A stretch of 64,000 nucleotides of DNA, taken from assembly GCA_018368455.1 (NCBI GenBank), contig JAGZEG010000001.1:62001-126000 (forward strand). Direction: 5' to 3'. The position numbers and the translations under genes were made by a program. The stretch comes from Coriobacteriia bacterium. Lineage in GTDB: Bacteria; Actinomycetota; Coriobacteriia; Coriobacteriales; UMGS124. Below the pieces are notes generated by a model, which saw nothing but the letters and a program-made list of their open reading frames with translations, had not been told where the DNA came from and did not search any database. This document shows, piece by piece, positions 17,742 to 27,096 of this stretch (positions are counted from its first letter, which is position 1; the number at the start of each line of letters is the position of its first letter).

Positions 17742-18626
17742 ATGGCTGGGGAGGACGAGAGCCGGGAGGGGATGGCGCGCGCTCGAGGGGGGCGCCTGAC
17801 GGTCGTGCAGGTGCGCGCTCTGTTCGACGAAGCCCGCCTGCGCGACGAGGCCGACGACGCTTCGGACGGTGCTGCCCAGGAGCGGCTCGCCGCGCGCTTT
17901 GACGACGACGCCCGCGCACGGGTTGCGGCGCTCGTGCGCTCGACGCGCCGCCGCCTTGATCGCCAGCGTGCCGAGCGAGACCGCGTGCGCGAGATGTACC
18001 GACTCCAGCGCGAGCTCGGGGGGCCGGGCGTTCTGCTCGGCGTCGACGAGGTCGGGCGTGGGTCCATCGCCGGCCCGCTCACCGTGGGCGCCGTCGCCCT
18101 TCCTGACGAGCCGATCGTGTGGGGCGTCAACGACTCCAAACAGCTGACGCCCGAGCGCCGCGAAGAGCTGGCGGTCCGCATTCGCGACGTCGCGCTCGCT
18201 GTGGGTATTGGCCACGCCTCTCCCGAAGAGATCGACGCCTGCGGCATGGCGGCCTGCCTACGCATGGCCATGCGGCGCGCCATAGAGGCATCCGGCGTCG
18301 ACGCTGCTGCCGTGCTCATCGACGGCCTGCCCGTGCACGTGCACCCGCGAGAGGTGACGCTGCCGCACGGCGACGCGCGCGTCGCCTGCATCGCCGCGGC
18401 GTCCATCGTCGCCAAGGTCGAGCGTGACGCCATCATGGTGCAAGCCGAGCAACGCTACCCCGGCTACGGCTTTGCCGCCTCCAAGGGCTACGCCTCGCCT
18501 GAGCACATCGAGTCAATCCGCCGGCGCGGCATCACCGACTACCATCGCGCCAGCTTCTGCACCCACTTTCTGCCGAGTGGCGGCGAAGCGGCTCTTGGCG
18601 GACTTTTCGAGCAGGCTGAGGAATAA
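17742..18626 (+). CDS. rnhB: Ribonuclease HII
   Basis: The 294-aa enzyme cleaves RNA in RNA-DNA hybrids and removes single ribonucleotides from DNA. The catalytic core has LLGVDEVGRGSIAGPLTVGAV, the DSK motif in GVNDSKQLTPERRE, and SIVAKVERDAIM with the late acidic residues. A helical N-terminal extension of about 85 residues rich in Arg/Glu/Asp precedes the core, as in the longer Gram-positive enzymes. ATG 17742 follows GAGAAAGGGG. Confidence 0.94.
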   Translation: MAGEDESREGMARARGGRLTVVQVRALFDEARLRDEADDASDGAAQERLAARFDDDARARVAALVRSTRRRLDRQRAERDRVREMYRLQRELGGPGVLLGVDEVGRGSIAGPLTVGAVALPDEPIVWGVNDSKQLTPERREELAVRIRDVALAVGIGHASPEEIDACGMAACLRMAMRRAIEASGVDAAAVLIDGLPVHVHPREVTLPHGDARVACIAAASIVAKVERDAIMVQAEQRYPGYGFAASKGYASPEHIESIRRRGITDYHRASFCTHFLPSGGEAALGGLFEQAEE

Positions 18627-18800
18627 GCCCGTCAGGAGGGGCGTTCTGGCCTGCTCACACGTCCCGTGAGCTGCTCTGTCAGGCGGGTGTATGTCTTACG
18701 TCAGATGGCCGGTAGATTGCCGTCAGACATGGGACAGCTCCCCTGCGCAACGCTGTCCTTCGCCGCACGCCCGCGGCACGGACAACGGAAAGGGGAGCGC

Positions 18801-19265
18801 ATGGGACCACATGCCATGGCGAGGGGCGAGGTGCTCGTCGACGAGGAGATGTACTGCGGGGAGCTGTGGATAGACGACGATGGAACACTGTCGTCCTATA
18901 ACATCGGCGACCCCCACGAGCTGGGTAAGCTGGGCGAGGAGGTGGCGACGCGCTACCTCGAGGCCTTCGGGCTCGCCGTCGTCGAGAGGAACTGGCGCTG
19001 TCCGCACGGCGAGGTTGACGTCGTGGCATGCGACGACGACCAGACCATCCTCGTCGAGGTCAAGACACGTCGCGGTGGTCTGGCAGCGCCCGAGCTTGCC
19101 GTCGACGCCGGTAAGTGCGAGCGCTATCGCAGGCTCAGCCTGAGCTATCTGAACGAGCACCCGGACACGCGGGCGCTGCGCTTCGACGTCATCGCCGTGT
19201 CCGTGAGCGGGCCGGGTGGCGCCCACGTCCGTCACCTGATGGGTGCGTGCTCATGGGACAGCTGA
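18801..19265 (+). CDS. yraN: YraN-family (UPF0102) putative endonuclease
   Basis: The 154-aa protein carries the YraN domain: LGKLGEEVATRYLEAFGLAVVERNW, then the PD-(D/E)xK-like core GEVDVVACDDD and LVEVKTRRG. The domain is preceded by about 40 residues not seen in most members. ATG 18801 follows AAAGGGGAG; ATG 18816 is an alternative. The cellular role is not settled; the gene is commonly next to rnhB and the yifB/dprA genes. Its 3' end overlaps yifB by 13 bp. Confidence 0.88.
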   Translation: MGPHAMARGEVLVDEEMYCGELWIDDDGTLSSYNIGDPHELGKLGEEVATRYLEAFGLAVVERNWRCPHGEVDVVACDDDQTILVEVKTRRGGLAAPELAVDAGKCERYRRLSLSYLNEHPDTRALRFDVIAVSVSGPGGAHVRHLMGACSWDS

Positions 19266-20839
19266 TGCCGGAGCAGGGTGTGCCCTCTCGGAGCGCCCGC
19301 GTGCGCACCACGGGCTCGGCGTGCGTGACCTCGGCTATGCTGTGGGGCATGCACGCCCAGCCCGTGCGCGTCGAGGTGAACCTCGCGGCCGGGCTGCCGG
19401 GCATCGCCATCGTGGGACGCCCCGATGCCAGCGTCGCCGAGGCGCGCTCGCGTGTGCGTTGCGCCATACGCGCCGTGGGCCTCGAGGTTCCGCGAGCATC
19501 CATGACGATCAACCTGTCGCCAAGCGACGCGCCCAAGAGCGGCACGGCGTTCGACCTGCCCATGGCCCTGGCCATCCTGGCGGCGAGCGGCCAGATTCCC
19601 GCCAGGGGGCTCGAGCGCTGCCTCGTCGTCGGCGAGCTGTCCCTGCAGGGGGAGGTGCGCCCGGTACGCGGCCTGCTCGCCTATGCCGACCTGGCGCGGT
19701 CGATGGGGCTGGCGCTCGTGGCGCCGGAGGGAGCGCTGCCGTGCGACGCCCGCCCATACGAGGGCCGCTTCGTCAGCTGTCTCTACGAGTTTTCCGAGGG
19801 AGTCGAGAAGGCAGGGGTGCCGCTGCGCGCGTGCGACCCCGACGGAGAGGCCGAACCCGACCCGGACTTCTCCGACGTCGCGGGCCAGGAGGTCGCGAAG
19901 AGGGCTCTCGCCGTGGCGGCGGCAGGCCACCTCGGCGTGCTCATGATCGGCCCGCCTGGCGTGGGCAAGACGATGCTGTCGCGCTGCGTCCCGGGGATCC
20001 TGCCCGACATCACCGACGACGAGTACCACGAGGCCATGCTCGTCCACTCCGTCGCGGGCGTTCGCGAGCGGCGCCTCGAGGCGCGCCGGCGACCGTTTCG
20101 CCAGCCGCATCATAGCGCGAGTGTTGGCGGCCTTGTGGGAGGGGGACGGCCCGTGCGGCCCGGCGAGATATCGCTGGCCCACGGCGGCGTGCTCTTCCTC
20201 GACGAGCTGGGCGAGTTTTCCCGGGTTGCCCTGCAGACGTTGCGACAGCCCCTCGAAGAGCGTCGCGTGCGCATAGCGCGCGTCGAGGGGACGTACGAGT
20301 TTCCCTGTGACTTCCAGCTCGTCGCCGCGTCGAATCCGTGCCCGTGCGGCCACCTGGGGGACGCGGGGCGCCCGTGCACGTGCACGCCGACGGCCATAGA
20401 GTCCTACCGGGCCAAGCTCGTGGGCCCGCTCGTCGACCGCATTGACATCGTGTGCGCGCTCGAGCGTCCGCGCGTGGGGGAAATGATGGCGGCCAGCGGC
20501 GGCAGCTCGACGGCTGAGCTGCGCCAGCTTGTGCTCGGCGCGCGCGAGTTCGCGGCGTGGCGGGAGCGCGTACGCGATGGCGCGGGCGATACGGTCGAGG
20601 AGGCGCCGGATGCCGCGCGACCGGGAAGCATCGCCCGGGCAGTCGAGCAGGACCGGCTGCGCGACGACGCCCTGCGCTGCCTGGGCGACCTCGCCGAGCG
20701 GGGCTGCCTGTCGGCCCGAGCCGTCGCGTCGTGCCTGCGCGTCTCCCGCGTCATCGCCGACATGGAGGCGAGCGAGTGCGTCGAGGTCGATCACGTGCTC
20801 GAGGCCGTGGGCTATCGCGACGGGACGGTGACGCCATGA
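19253..20839 (+). CDS. yifB: YifB/ComM-family Mg-chelatase-like AAA+ ATPase
   Basis: The 528-aa protein has an N-terminal Lon-S5-like domain (VEVNLAAGLPGIAIVG, SPSDAPKSGTAFDLPMALAILAA), a Walker A GPPGVGKTML, a Walker B GGVLFLDELGEF, and a ComM-type Cys-rich loop NPCPCGHLGD. ComM family helicases promote branch migration during natural transformation. It sits directly before dprA, which fits a DNA-uptake/recombination role. The start is uncertain between ATG 19253 and ATG 19265; neither has a strong ribosome-binding site, so coupling to yraN is likely. Confidence 0.93.
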   Translation: MGQLMPEQGVPSRSARVRTTGSACVTSAMLWGMHAQPVRVEVNLAAGLPGIAIVGRPDASVAEARSRVRCAIRAVGLEVPRASMTINLSPSDAPKSGTAFDLPMALAILAASGQIPARGLERCLVVGELSLQGEVRPVRGLLAYADLARSMGLALVAPEGALPCDARPYEGRFVSCLYEFSEGVEKAGVPLRACDPDGEAEPDPDFSDVAGQEVAKRALAVAAAGHLGVLMIGPPGVGKTMLSRCVPGILPDITDDEYHEAMLVHSVAGVRERRLEARRRPFRQPHHSASVGGLVGGGRPVRPGEISLAHGGVLFLDELGEFSRVALQTLRQPLEERRVRIARVEGTYEFPCDFQLVAASNPCPCGHLGDAGRPCTCTPTAIESYRAKLVGPLVDRIDIVCALERPRVGEMMAASGGSSTAELRQLVLGAREFAAWRERVRDGAGDTVEEAPDAARPGSIARAVEQDRLRDDALRCLGDLAERGCLSARAVASCLRVSRVIADMEASECVEVDHVLEAVGYRDGTVTP

Positions 20840-21816
20840 CGACGGCCGGGCTCGCGGGGCCCCGCAGCGTGCTCAGGCGCGGCGAGCTGGGCTATCCCTC
20901 CCAGCTCGAGGACATGCCCGAGCCCCCGCGCGAACTGTACGTCGTCGGCGACCCGACATCCCTGTCCAGGCAGGGGCTCGCCGTCATCGGCGCGCGCCGG
21001 GCGACGCCCTACGGCCTTGCGTGCGCGCGGCTCGCAGCGCGCTGCGGCGTCGAGCTCGGCCTCACGATTGTCTCGGGGGCGGCCGTGGGCTGCGACCAGG
21101 CCGGCCAGCGCGAGGCGCTTGAGCGCGGGGGGTCGACAGTGGCCGTGCTCGGCGGTGGCGCCGACGTTGTCTACCCGCGCAGCGCGCGCGACCTGCTCGA
21201 GGGCATCGTCGCCCGAGGCGGTGCCGTCGTGTCGCTGCAGAGGTGGGGCGCTCCTCCGGCGCGCTGGTCGTTCGTGCGCCGCAACGCCGTCATCGCCGGG
21301 CTGTCCCGCGCGCTCGTCATCTGCGAGGCGGGCTTGCCGTCGGGGACGTTCTCCACGGCGGAGGCCGCCGACGAGGCGGGGCGCGACGTGCTCGTGTTCC
21401 CGGGCTCGTTCTTCTCCCCGAACTCGCGCGGATCAAACTACCTGCTGAGCCAGAGCGGCTTTCTGCCTTTGTGGGATCGCGATGCGCTCCAGGAGGCACT
21501 GTGCGCCATCTACGGGACGCTGCGCCGCCCGGGCGCGCCCGACGCTGCCCCGGGGAACGACGGGGCGTGGCGTGGCCAGGGCAGCCTCACGCGGGAGCAG
21601 CAGAGGGTGCTCGCGGCGCTCGAGGCGTGCCCGGCGCGCCCCGAGCAGGTTGCGCGAGCGCTCGGCGTGGACGCCGTGGCGACAATGCGCGTTCTTGGTG
21701 GCCTGGGCGCGCGCGGCCTTGTCGCGCGGCTCGTCGATGGCCGATACTCTCCGACACAGAGTGCCCTGCTGGGCGAGGGGCGAACGTGGGACGATCGGAG
21801 AGGGGATGGGGCATGA
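20836..21816 (+). CDS. dprA: DNA-processing protein DprA
   Basis: The 326-aa protein has the Rossmann-like DprA/Smf core: LAVIGARRATPYG, IVSGAAVGCDQAGQREAL and VAVLGGGADVVYP, then RRNAVIAGLSRALVICEA and SGTFSTAEAADEAGRDVLVFPGS. A C-terminal winged-helix-like segment (residues about 255-310) follows. DprA loads RecA onto incoming single-stranded DNA. The consensus SGGAxGID is altered to SGAAVGCD. It overlaps both neighbours by ATGA. Confidence 0.92.
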   Translation: MTTAGLAGPRSVLRRGELGYPSQLEDMPEPPRELYVVGDPTSLSRQGLAVIGARRATPYGLACARLAARCGVELGLTIVSGAAVGCDQAGQREALERGGSTVAVLGGGADVVYPRSARDLLEGIVARGGAVVSLQRWGAPPARWSFVRRNAVIAGLSRALVICEAGLPSGTFSTAEAADEAGRDVLVFPGSFFSPNSRGSNYLLSQSGFLPLWDRDALQEALCAIYGTLRRPGAPDAAPGNDGAWRGQGSLTREQQRVLAALEACPARPEQVARALGVDAVATMRVLGGLGARGLVARLVDGRYSPTQSALLGEGRTWDDRRGDGA

Positions 21817-23168
21817 CGGATGACGAGACGACGCGTGTGAGCGTGATCGGGGGAGGCCTGGCCGGCTGCGAGTGCGCCCTGGCGCTAGCGGACCGGGGCA
21901 TCCCGGTCACGCTGTACGAGATGCGTCCTCTCGTCATGACTCCCGTGCACCGAGGCGCCGGCCTGGCCGAGCTCGTGTGCTCGAACTCGCTGAAGTCGAC
22001 GAAGCCCGATTCGGCGGCGGGCCTGCTCAAGCACGAGCTCGACCTGCTGGGGTGCCACCTGCTTGCGACGGCGCGCTCGTGCGACGTCCCGGCGGGTGGC
22101 GCTCTCGCCGTCGACCGCGATGCGTTCTCGCGGGCCGTCGAGGAGCAGATCGCGGCGCGCCCGCTCATCGAAGTCGTGCGGCAGGAGGTTACGGACATCC
22201 CCGCGCAGGGGCCCGTCGTCATCGCGGCTGGCCCCATGTGCTCCGACGCGCTCGCCGAGCGCGTCACGGCACTCGTTGGCGGCGACCACCTTGCGTTCTT
22301 CGACGCGGCTGCTCCCATCGTCGACGCGGCGAGCCTCGATCTCACCGTTCTGTTCTCGCAGTCGCGCTACGAGGAGGGCGGCACGGGCGACTACCTCAAC
22401 GCCCCCATGGACCGCGAGCAGTATGACACGTTCATAGGGGAGCTGCTCGCTGCCGAGCGCGTCATCGCGAAGGACTTTGAGCGCCGCGAGCTGTTCCAGG
22501 CGTGCCAGCCGCTCGAGGAGGTCGCGCGCACCGGCCACGACGCGCTGCGCTTCGGGGCGTTCAAGCCCGTGGGCATCACCGACCCGGCCACGGGCCGCCG
22601 CCCGTGGGCTGTCGTGCAGCTGCGCGCCGAGAATCGGGAGCTCACGGCTTACAACCTCGTCGGCTTCCAGACGAACCTGACGTTTCCCGAGCAGCGTCGC
22701 GTCTTCTGCATGGTGCCGGGCCTGGAGCAGGCCGAGTTCTTCCGCTACGGCGTCATGCATCGCAACACGTTCGTCGACGCTCCACACACGCTTGACGGGA
22801 CGTTTGCGGTGCGCGGGGAGCGCCGCGTGCGCCTCGCCGGGCAGATCACGGGCACGGAGGGCTACGTCGAGGCGATGGCATCCGGGCTGCTTGCCGCGCT
22901 TAACGTCGCAGCCGACCTCGCGGGCGAGCCGCTCGAGCCGTTGCCGGCCGACACGGCGCTCGGCGCGCTCGTCGCCTACGCCACGTCGCCCGAGACGAGC
23001 GGCTACCAGCCCATGCACGTGAACTTCGGCCTCATGCCGCCGCTCGAGACGACGAAGCGCATGCGCAAGCAGGAGCGCTACCAGGCCTACGCCGCCCGAG
23101 CCCACGCGAGCCTCGAGGCGTGGCTCGCCCGCAACGCACGCGTCGCGGGCATCGGGGCGGCGTCGTGA
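21813..23168 (+). CDS. trmFO: Methylenetetrahydrofolate-tRNA-(uracil-5-)-methyltransferase
   Basis: The 451-aa flavoprotein has an N-terminal FAD site VSVIGGGLAGCECALALA, the family segment YEMRP and ELVCSNSLKS, and the C-terminal FAD motif AGQITGTEGYVEAMASGLLAA. It makes ribothymidine 54 in the tRNA T-loop using methylene-THF and reduced FAD. A folate-dependent TrmFO is a Firmicutes-like trait and matches the Firmicutes-like gene order. It overlaps dprA (ATGA) and the recombinase gene (GTGA). Confidence 0.95.
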   Translation: MTDDETTRVSVIGGGLAGCECALALADRGIPVTLYEMRPLVMTPVHRGAGLAELVCSNSLKSTKPDSAAGLLKHELDLLGCHLLATARSCDVPAGGALAVDRDAFSRAVEEQIAARPLIEVVRQEVTDIPAQGPVVIAAGPMCSDALAERVTALVGGDHLAFFDAAAPIVDAASLDLTVLFSQSRYEEGGTGDYLNAPMDREQYDTFIGELLAAERVIAKDFERRELFQACQPLEEVARTGHDALRFGAFKPVGITDPATGRRPWAVVQLRAENRELTAYNLVGFQTNLTFPEQRRVFCMVPGLEQAEFFRYGVMHRNTFVDAPHTLDGTFAVRGERRVRLAGQITGTEGYVEAMASGLLAALNVAADLAGEPLEPLPADTALGALVAYATSPETSGYQPMHVNFGLMPPLETTKRMRKQERYQAYAARAHASLEAWLARNARVAGIGAAS

Positions 23169-24124
23169 GCGACGCGCTCGACGCCGGGGAGCCGCCCTGC
23201 GCCGCCGAGCTGGCGGCCTTCCTCGACTATCTCGAGCTCACGTGCAACTACTCGCCCCACACGGTGGCCGCCTACGAGGTCGACCTCCGCTCGTACCTGT
23301 CGTGGGCGGCTTCCCACGGCGTGGACGTGCTCGCTCCGTCCCACCGCGACCTGCGCCGTTACCTCGCGTCGCTGTCTGAGGCTTCCTACGCGCGGCGTAC
23401 GGTCAACCGGCGGCTCTCGGCCGTGCGCTCGTTCTACGGCTGGCTCGTGCGCGCCGGCGAGGTGGGGGAGAACCCCGCCGAAGCCGTGGCGAGCCCCAAG
23501 GTCGGTCGCACGCTGCCACGCACGATCACGGGCGCCGAGATGGCCCGCCTGCTGTCCGTCAGCGACACGTCCACACCCGAAGGCCTGCGCGACCAGGCCA
23601 TGCTCGAGACGTTCTACGCCGCAGGCTGCCGCATAGCCGAGCTCTCGGGCCTCGATGTCGCCGACGTTGACGCGCGCGGCAGGCTGGCGCACCTGTTCGG
23701 CAAGGGGCGAAAGGCCCGCATCGTTCCGCTGCACGACACGTGCGTCGCGGCGCTGGAGGCCTACCTGCGAGACGGGCGGCCGGTGCTCGCCGCTCGCCGT
23801 CCTCCGAGTGGCGAGGCGCCGGACGACGGGCGCGACGACGCCTCCGCCCTGCTGCTCACCGTCCACGGCCGCCGTATGACGACCGACGACATCCGCAAGC
23901 GCTTCGAGCGGCTGTGCGCGGCTGCGGGCCTGCCTGCCGGCATCTCGCCGCACGCCATGCGCCACACGTTTGCGACGGACCTGCTCTCCGGCGGCGCGGA
24001 TCTACGCAGCGTACAGGAGATGCTCGGCCACGCCAGCCTGTCGACGACGCAGATCTACACGCACCTGACGCCCGAGCGCCTGCGCGCCGCAGCCCGCCAG
24101 GCCCATCCCCGCGGGGAGGGGTAG
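23165..24124 (+). CDS. xerC: XerC-type tyrosine recombinase
   Basis: The 319-aa protein has a core-binding SAM-like N-terminal domain (AAFLDYLELTCNYSPHTVAAY) and the tyrosine recombinase catalytic residues: Arg156 in GCRIAELSGL, a lysine in FGKGRKARIVPL, His263 and Arg266 in SPHAMRHTF, His289 in MLGHASLSTTQ and nucleophile Tyr298. Its position between trmFO and rpsB is the codV/xerC position in Firmicutes, so chromosome-dimer resolution at dif is more likely than a phage role. GTG 23165 overlaps the trmFO stop. Confidence 0.93.
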   Translation: MSDALDAGEPPCAAELAAFLDYLELTCNYSPHTVAAYEVDLRSYLSWAASHGVDVLAPSHRDLRRYLASLSEASYARRTVNRRLSAVRSFYGWLVRAGEVGENPAEAVASPKVGRTLPRTITGAEMARLLSVSDTSTPEGLRDQAMLETFYAAGCRIAELSGLDVADVDARGRLAHLFGKGRKARIVPLHDTCVAALEAYLRDGRPVLAARRPPSGEAPDDGRDDASALLLTVHGRRMTTDDIRKRFERLCAAAGLPAGISPHAMRHTFATDLLSGGADLRSVQEMLGHASLSTTQIYTHLTPERLRAAARQAHPRGEG

Positions 24125-24248
24125 CGCCGCGGCCCCCTGTACGCTCGCGAAGGCGAACCTATCGGGCACATCCCGTGGATTTCCGGCGGAGGTTCCCCCG
24201 CGTCTCCGAGGCGCGCCCATTCTCAGCCTGTGGTTTCTGCGCGGCTGC

Positions 24249-24277
24249 TATACTTCGAAGGCTGCCCGTCCGGGCAG
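24249..24277 (+). promoter_or_regulatory. rpsB promoter -10 and leader hairpin
   Basis: TATACT (24249-24254) is a good -10, but no good -35 is visible. Right after the predicted start, CTGCCC (24262-24267) pairs with GGGCAG (24272-24277) over a GTCC loop, so the transcript would begin with a hairpin. The leader to the rpsB ATG is about 130 nt, room for S2 feedback control. Confidence 0.45.
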
Positions 24278-24392
24278 TATCCAATCAATCACGCGTGACG
24301 ACTTCGACGCAGTGGTGCTCGGCTTTGCCTGCCGGGTTGCGCACGGGGGATGACATCACGCGGACGACCAACCATACGGAGGTTTCACGCAC

Positions 24393-25223
24393 ATGGCAAA
24401 GATCACCATCTCCACCCTGCTCGAGGCCGGCGTTCACTTCGGTCACCAGACGCGTCGTTGGTGCCCCAAGATGAAGCCGTACATCTTCGGCGAGCGCAAC
24501 GGCATCTACATCCTCGATCTCAAGAAGACGATCATCGAGGCGGACAAGGCGTACTCCTTCCTGTCCGAGACGGCCGCCAAGGGTGGCAAGGTGCTGTTCG
24601 TCGGCACGAAGAAGCAGGCTCAGGAGGCCATCGTCAACGAGGCGAAGCGCGCTGGCCAGCCCTACGTCTGCAACCGTTGGCTGGGTGGCATGCTCACGAA
24701 CTTCGTCACGATCCGCTCCCGCGTCCAGCGCATGGAGGAGATCGAGGCCATGAAGGAGGACGGCCGTTTCGCCGTCCTGCCCAAGAAGGAGCAGTCCGTC
24801 CTGCAGAAGGAGCTCGACAAGCTCGTCGAGAACCTCGACGGCATCCGCGACATGACCGCTCTGCCGCAGGCCCTGTTCGTCGTTGATACGCGTCGCGAGG
24901 AGATCGCGATCCGCGAGGCCAACCGCCTGCACATCCCGGTCGTCGGCCTCATCGACACGAACTCCGACCCCGACGTCGTCGAGTACGGCGTCCCGGCCAA
25001 CGACGACGCCATTCGTTCTATCAACCTGATGACGTCCATCATGGCTGACGCCATCATCGCCGGCGCCGGCAAGGTCGAGATCACGGCTGCCGAGATGGCT
25101 GGCACCGCTCCCGCTGAGGAGAAGAAGGCCGAGGAGCCCAAGCCCGCCGCCGAGCCGGCCAAGGGCGACAAGCCTCGCGCCATGACGCTGCAGGAGGTTC
25201 TGGCCCAGCCGGCCCAGAACTAG
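24393..25223 (+). CDS. rpsB: 30S ribosomal protein uS2
   Basis: The 276-aa protein matches uS2: LLEAGVHFGHQTRRWCPKM, FVGTKKQAQEAI, NRWLGGMLTNFVTIR and VDTNSD-type segments (GLIDTNSDPDVVEYGVPANDD). A charged C-terminal tail of about 45 residues (KKAEEPKPAAEPAKG) is added. ATG 24393 follows GGAGG. Paired with tsf as in most bacteria. Confidence 0.98.
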   Translation: MAKITISTLLEAGVHFGHQTRRWCPKMKPYIFGERNGIYILDLKKTIIEADKAYSFLSETAAKGGKVLFVGTKKQAQEAIVNEAKRAGQPYVCNRWLGGMLTNFVTIRSRVQRMEEIEAMKEDGRFAVLPKKEQSVLQKELDKLVENLDGIRDMTALPQALFVVDTRREEIAIREANRLHIPVVGLIDTNSDPDVVEYGVPANDDAIRSINLMTSIMADAIIAGAGKVEITAAEMAGTAPAEEKKAEEPKPAAEPAKGDKPRAMTLQEVLAQPAQN

Positions 25224-25320
25224 TTTCCGCCCGCGCCTAGCGCACATTCGCCGAGAGACCGTGCGGGTCGAGCGCCACAAAGACGCCGGCCCGCACCTTT
25301 ACGCAGAGGAAGGAACCAGC

Positions 25321-26199
25321 ATGGCTCAGATCACTGCCGCGATGGTCAAGCAGCTCCGCGAGATGACTGACTCCCCGATGATGGAGTGCAAGAAAGCGCT
25401 CGTCGAGGCCGAGGGCGACATCGACAAGGCCGTCGACGTCCTGCGTAAGAGCGGTATCGCCAAGGCCGCTAAGAAGGCCGGCCGCGCCACGACCGAGGGC
25501 GCCGTTGCCGCCTACGTGTCCGAGGACGGCTCCGTCGCCTCCCTGGTCGAGCTCAAGTGCGAGACGGACTTCGTGAGCGCCAACCCGAAGTTCACCGACT
25601 TCGCCGCCAGCATCGCCAAGGCTGCCGCCGCCAACGACCCGGCGGACATGGATGCCCTCATGGAGTGCAAGATCAACGAGAACGAGACGGTCTCCGAGGC
25701 TCTCACCGAGATGATCCACGTCATCGGCGAGAACATGAAGATCGCTCGCTTCGCTCGCCGCGCCACGACTGGTGGCACGTTCTCGAGCTACATCCACATG
25801 GGTGGCAAGATCGGCACCATCGTGGAGTTCGCTCTGGGCAAGGCCGAGACGGCTCAGGCCGAGGCGTTCAAGGTCATGGCCCACGACGTCGCCATGCAGG
25901 TCGCTGCGGCCAAGCCGCTGTGCGCCGTGCGTGAGGAGATGCCGCAGAGCGTCATCGACCACGAGATGGAGATCTACCGTGCCCAGGCTGCCGAGTCCGG
26001 CAAGCCCGAGGCCATCCAGGAGAAGATGGCCCTCGGCCGTCTGGAGAAGTTCTACAAGGAGTCCACGCTCGTTGACCAGCTGTTCGTCAAGGATCCCGAG
26101 AAGACGATCCAGCAGTATGTCAACGGTGTCGCCAAGGAGCTGGGCGACACTATCGCCATCAAGGCGTTCTCCTGCTTCGTGCTGGGTGACGAGGACTAA
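25321..26199 (+). CDS. tsf: Elongation factor Ts
   Basis: The 292-aa nucleotide-exchange factor for EF-Tu has the N-terminal UBA-like module (VKQLREMTDSPMMECKKALVEA) and the conserved VELKCETDFVSAN. Two dimerisation subdomains follow, ending EKTIQQYVN. ATG 25321 follows GAGGAAGGA. A strong terminator follows the gene. Confidence 0.98.
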   Translation: MAQITAAMVKQLREMTDSPMMECKKALVEAEGDIDKAVDVLRKSGIAKAAKKAGRATTEGAVAAYVSEDGSVASLVELKCETDFVSANPKFTDFAASIAKAAAANDPADMDALMECKINENETVSEALTEMIHVIGENMKIARFARRATTGGTFSSYIHMGGKIGTIVEFALGKAETAQAEAFKVMAHDVAMQVAAAKPLCAVREEMPQSVIDHEMEIYRAQAAESGKPEAIQEKMALGRLEKFYKESTLVDQLFVKDPEKTIQQYVNGVAKELGDTIAIKAFSCFVLGDED

Positions 26200-26222
26200 G
26201 TTCCCCACACTCGCTATTCCCA

Positions 26223-26259
26223 GACGCCGTCGCGCGCACGTTGCGCGGCGGCGTCTTTT
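26223..26259 (+). terminator. Intrinsic terminator after tsf
   Basis: GACGCCG (26223-26229) pairs with CGGCGTC (26249-26255), with an inner CGCGC/GCGCG stem, then TTTT. It ends the rpsB-tsf unit. Confidence 0.8.
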
Positions 26260-26308
26260 CGTGTCCGGGGCACGAGCCCCACTTTACCGGGGCAATTGCT
26301 TCCAGGTC

Positions 26309-26317
26309 TGCTAGAAT
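26309..26317 (+). promoter_or_regulatory. Extended -10 promoter of the pyrH operon
   Basis: TG-C-TAGAAT (26309-26317) fits the extended -10 pattern TGnTATAAT. The -35 region is GC-rich and not recognisable. It lies between the tsf terminator and pyrH and would drive the pyrH-to-ispG run of genes. Confidence 0.5.
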
Positions 26318-26364
26318 CGAGCATCGAAAGCGCCCCGTTCGGGCGCGTCGAGAAGGAGGGCCCT

Positions 26365-27096
26365 TTGAGCGACTACCAATACCACCGCGTCCTGCTCAAG
26401 CTGTCCGGCGAGGCCCTCATGGGCGATCGCGGCTACGGCATCGATCCGGCTGTCGCCGACCGCATGGCGGCCGAGATCGCGACGATCGCCAACAACGGCG
26501 TCCAGGTTGCCGTTACCGTGGGCGGCGGCAACATCTTCCGCGGCCTGGCGGGGTCGGCCAACGGCATGGACCGCGCGCAGGCCGACTACATCGGCATGCT
26601 CGCCACCGTCATGAACGCGCTGGCGCTCCAGGACGCCTTCGAGCGCAACGGCCTCACGGCCCGCGTCATGAGCGCCATCGAGATGCACCAGGTGTGCGAG
26701 ACGTACATCCGCCGCCGCGCCATCCGCCACCTCGAGAAGGGCCGCGTCGTCATTTTCGCTGCCGGCACGGGCAACCCTTACTTCACGACGGACACGACCG
26801 CCGCGCTGCGTGCGTGCGAGATCGGTGCCGAGTGCCTCATGAAGGCCACGAAGGTCGACGGCATCTACGACAAGGATCCCAAGAAGTTTGCCGACGCGAA
26901 GCGCTTCGACCGCATCACGTACCTCGACGTCATTGGCAAGCAGCTCAACGTGATGGACTCGACGGCCATTACGCTGTGCAACGACAACAGCATGCCCATC
27001 ATCGTGTTCAACGCGGAGATCGACGGCAACATCGCCGCCTGCCTGCGCGGCGAGAACGTTGGCACCGTGGTTTACAGAGAGGACAACAACCGATGA
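26365..27096 (+). CDS. pyrH: Uridylate kinase
   Basis: The 243-aa enzyme of the amino-acid-kinase fold phosphorylates UMP. Motifs: VLLKLSGEALMGD, VTVGGGNIFRG, IFAAGTGNPYFTTDTTAALRA and KATKVDGIYDKDPKK. TTG 26365 is chosen because GAAGGAGGG ends 6 nt upstream and the family N-terminus starts there. It overlaps frr by ATGA; the pyrH-frr pair is widely conserved. Confidence 0.96.
   Translation: MSDYQYHRVLLKLSGEALMGDRGYGIDPAVADRMAAEIATIANNGVQVAVTVGGGNIFRGLAGSANGMDRAQADYIGMLATVMNALALQDAFERNGLTARVMSAIEMHQVCETYIRRRAIRHLEKGRVVIFAAGTGNPYFTTDTTAALRACEIGAECLMKATKVDGIYDKDPKKFADAKRFDRITYLDVIGKQLNVMDSTAITLCNDNSMPIIVFNAEIDGNIAACLRGENVGTVVYREDNNR

Noticed and set aside
23165..24124. Tyrosine recombinase as a sign of a mobile element
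   Set aside because: It sits in the conserved xerC position between trmFO and rpsB and overlaps trmFO, so it is a housekeeping recombinase.
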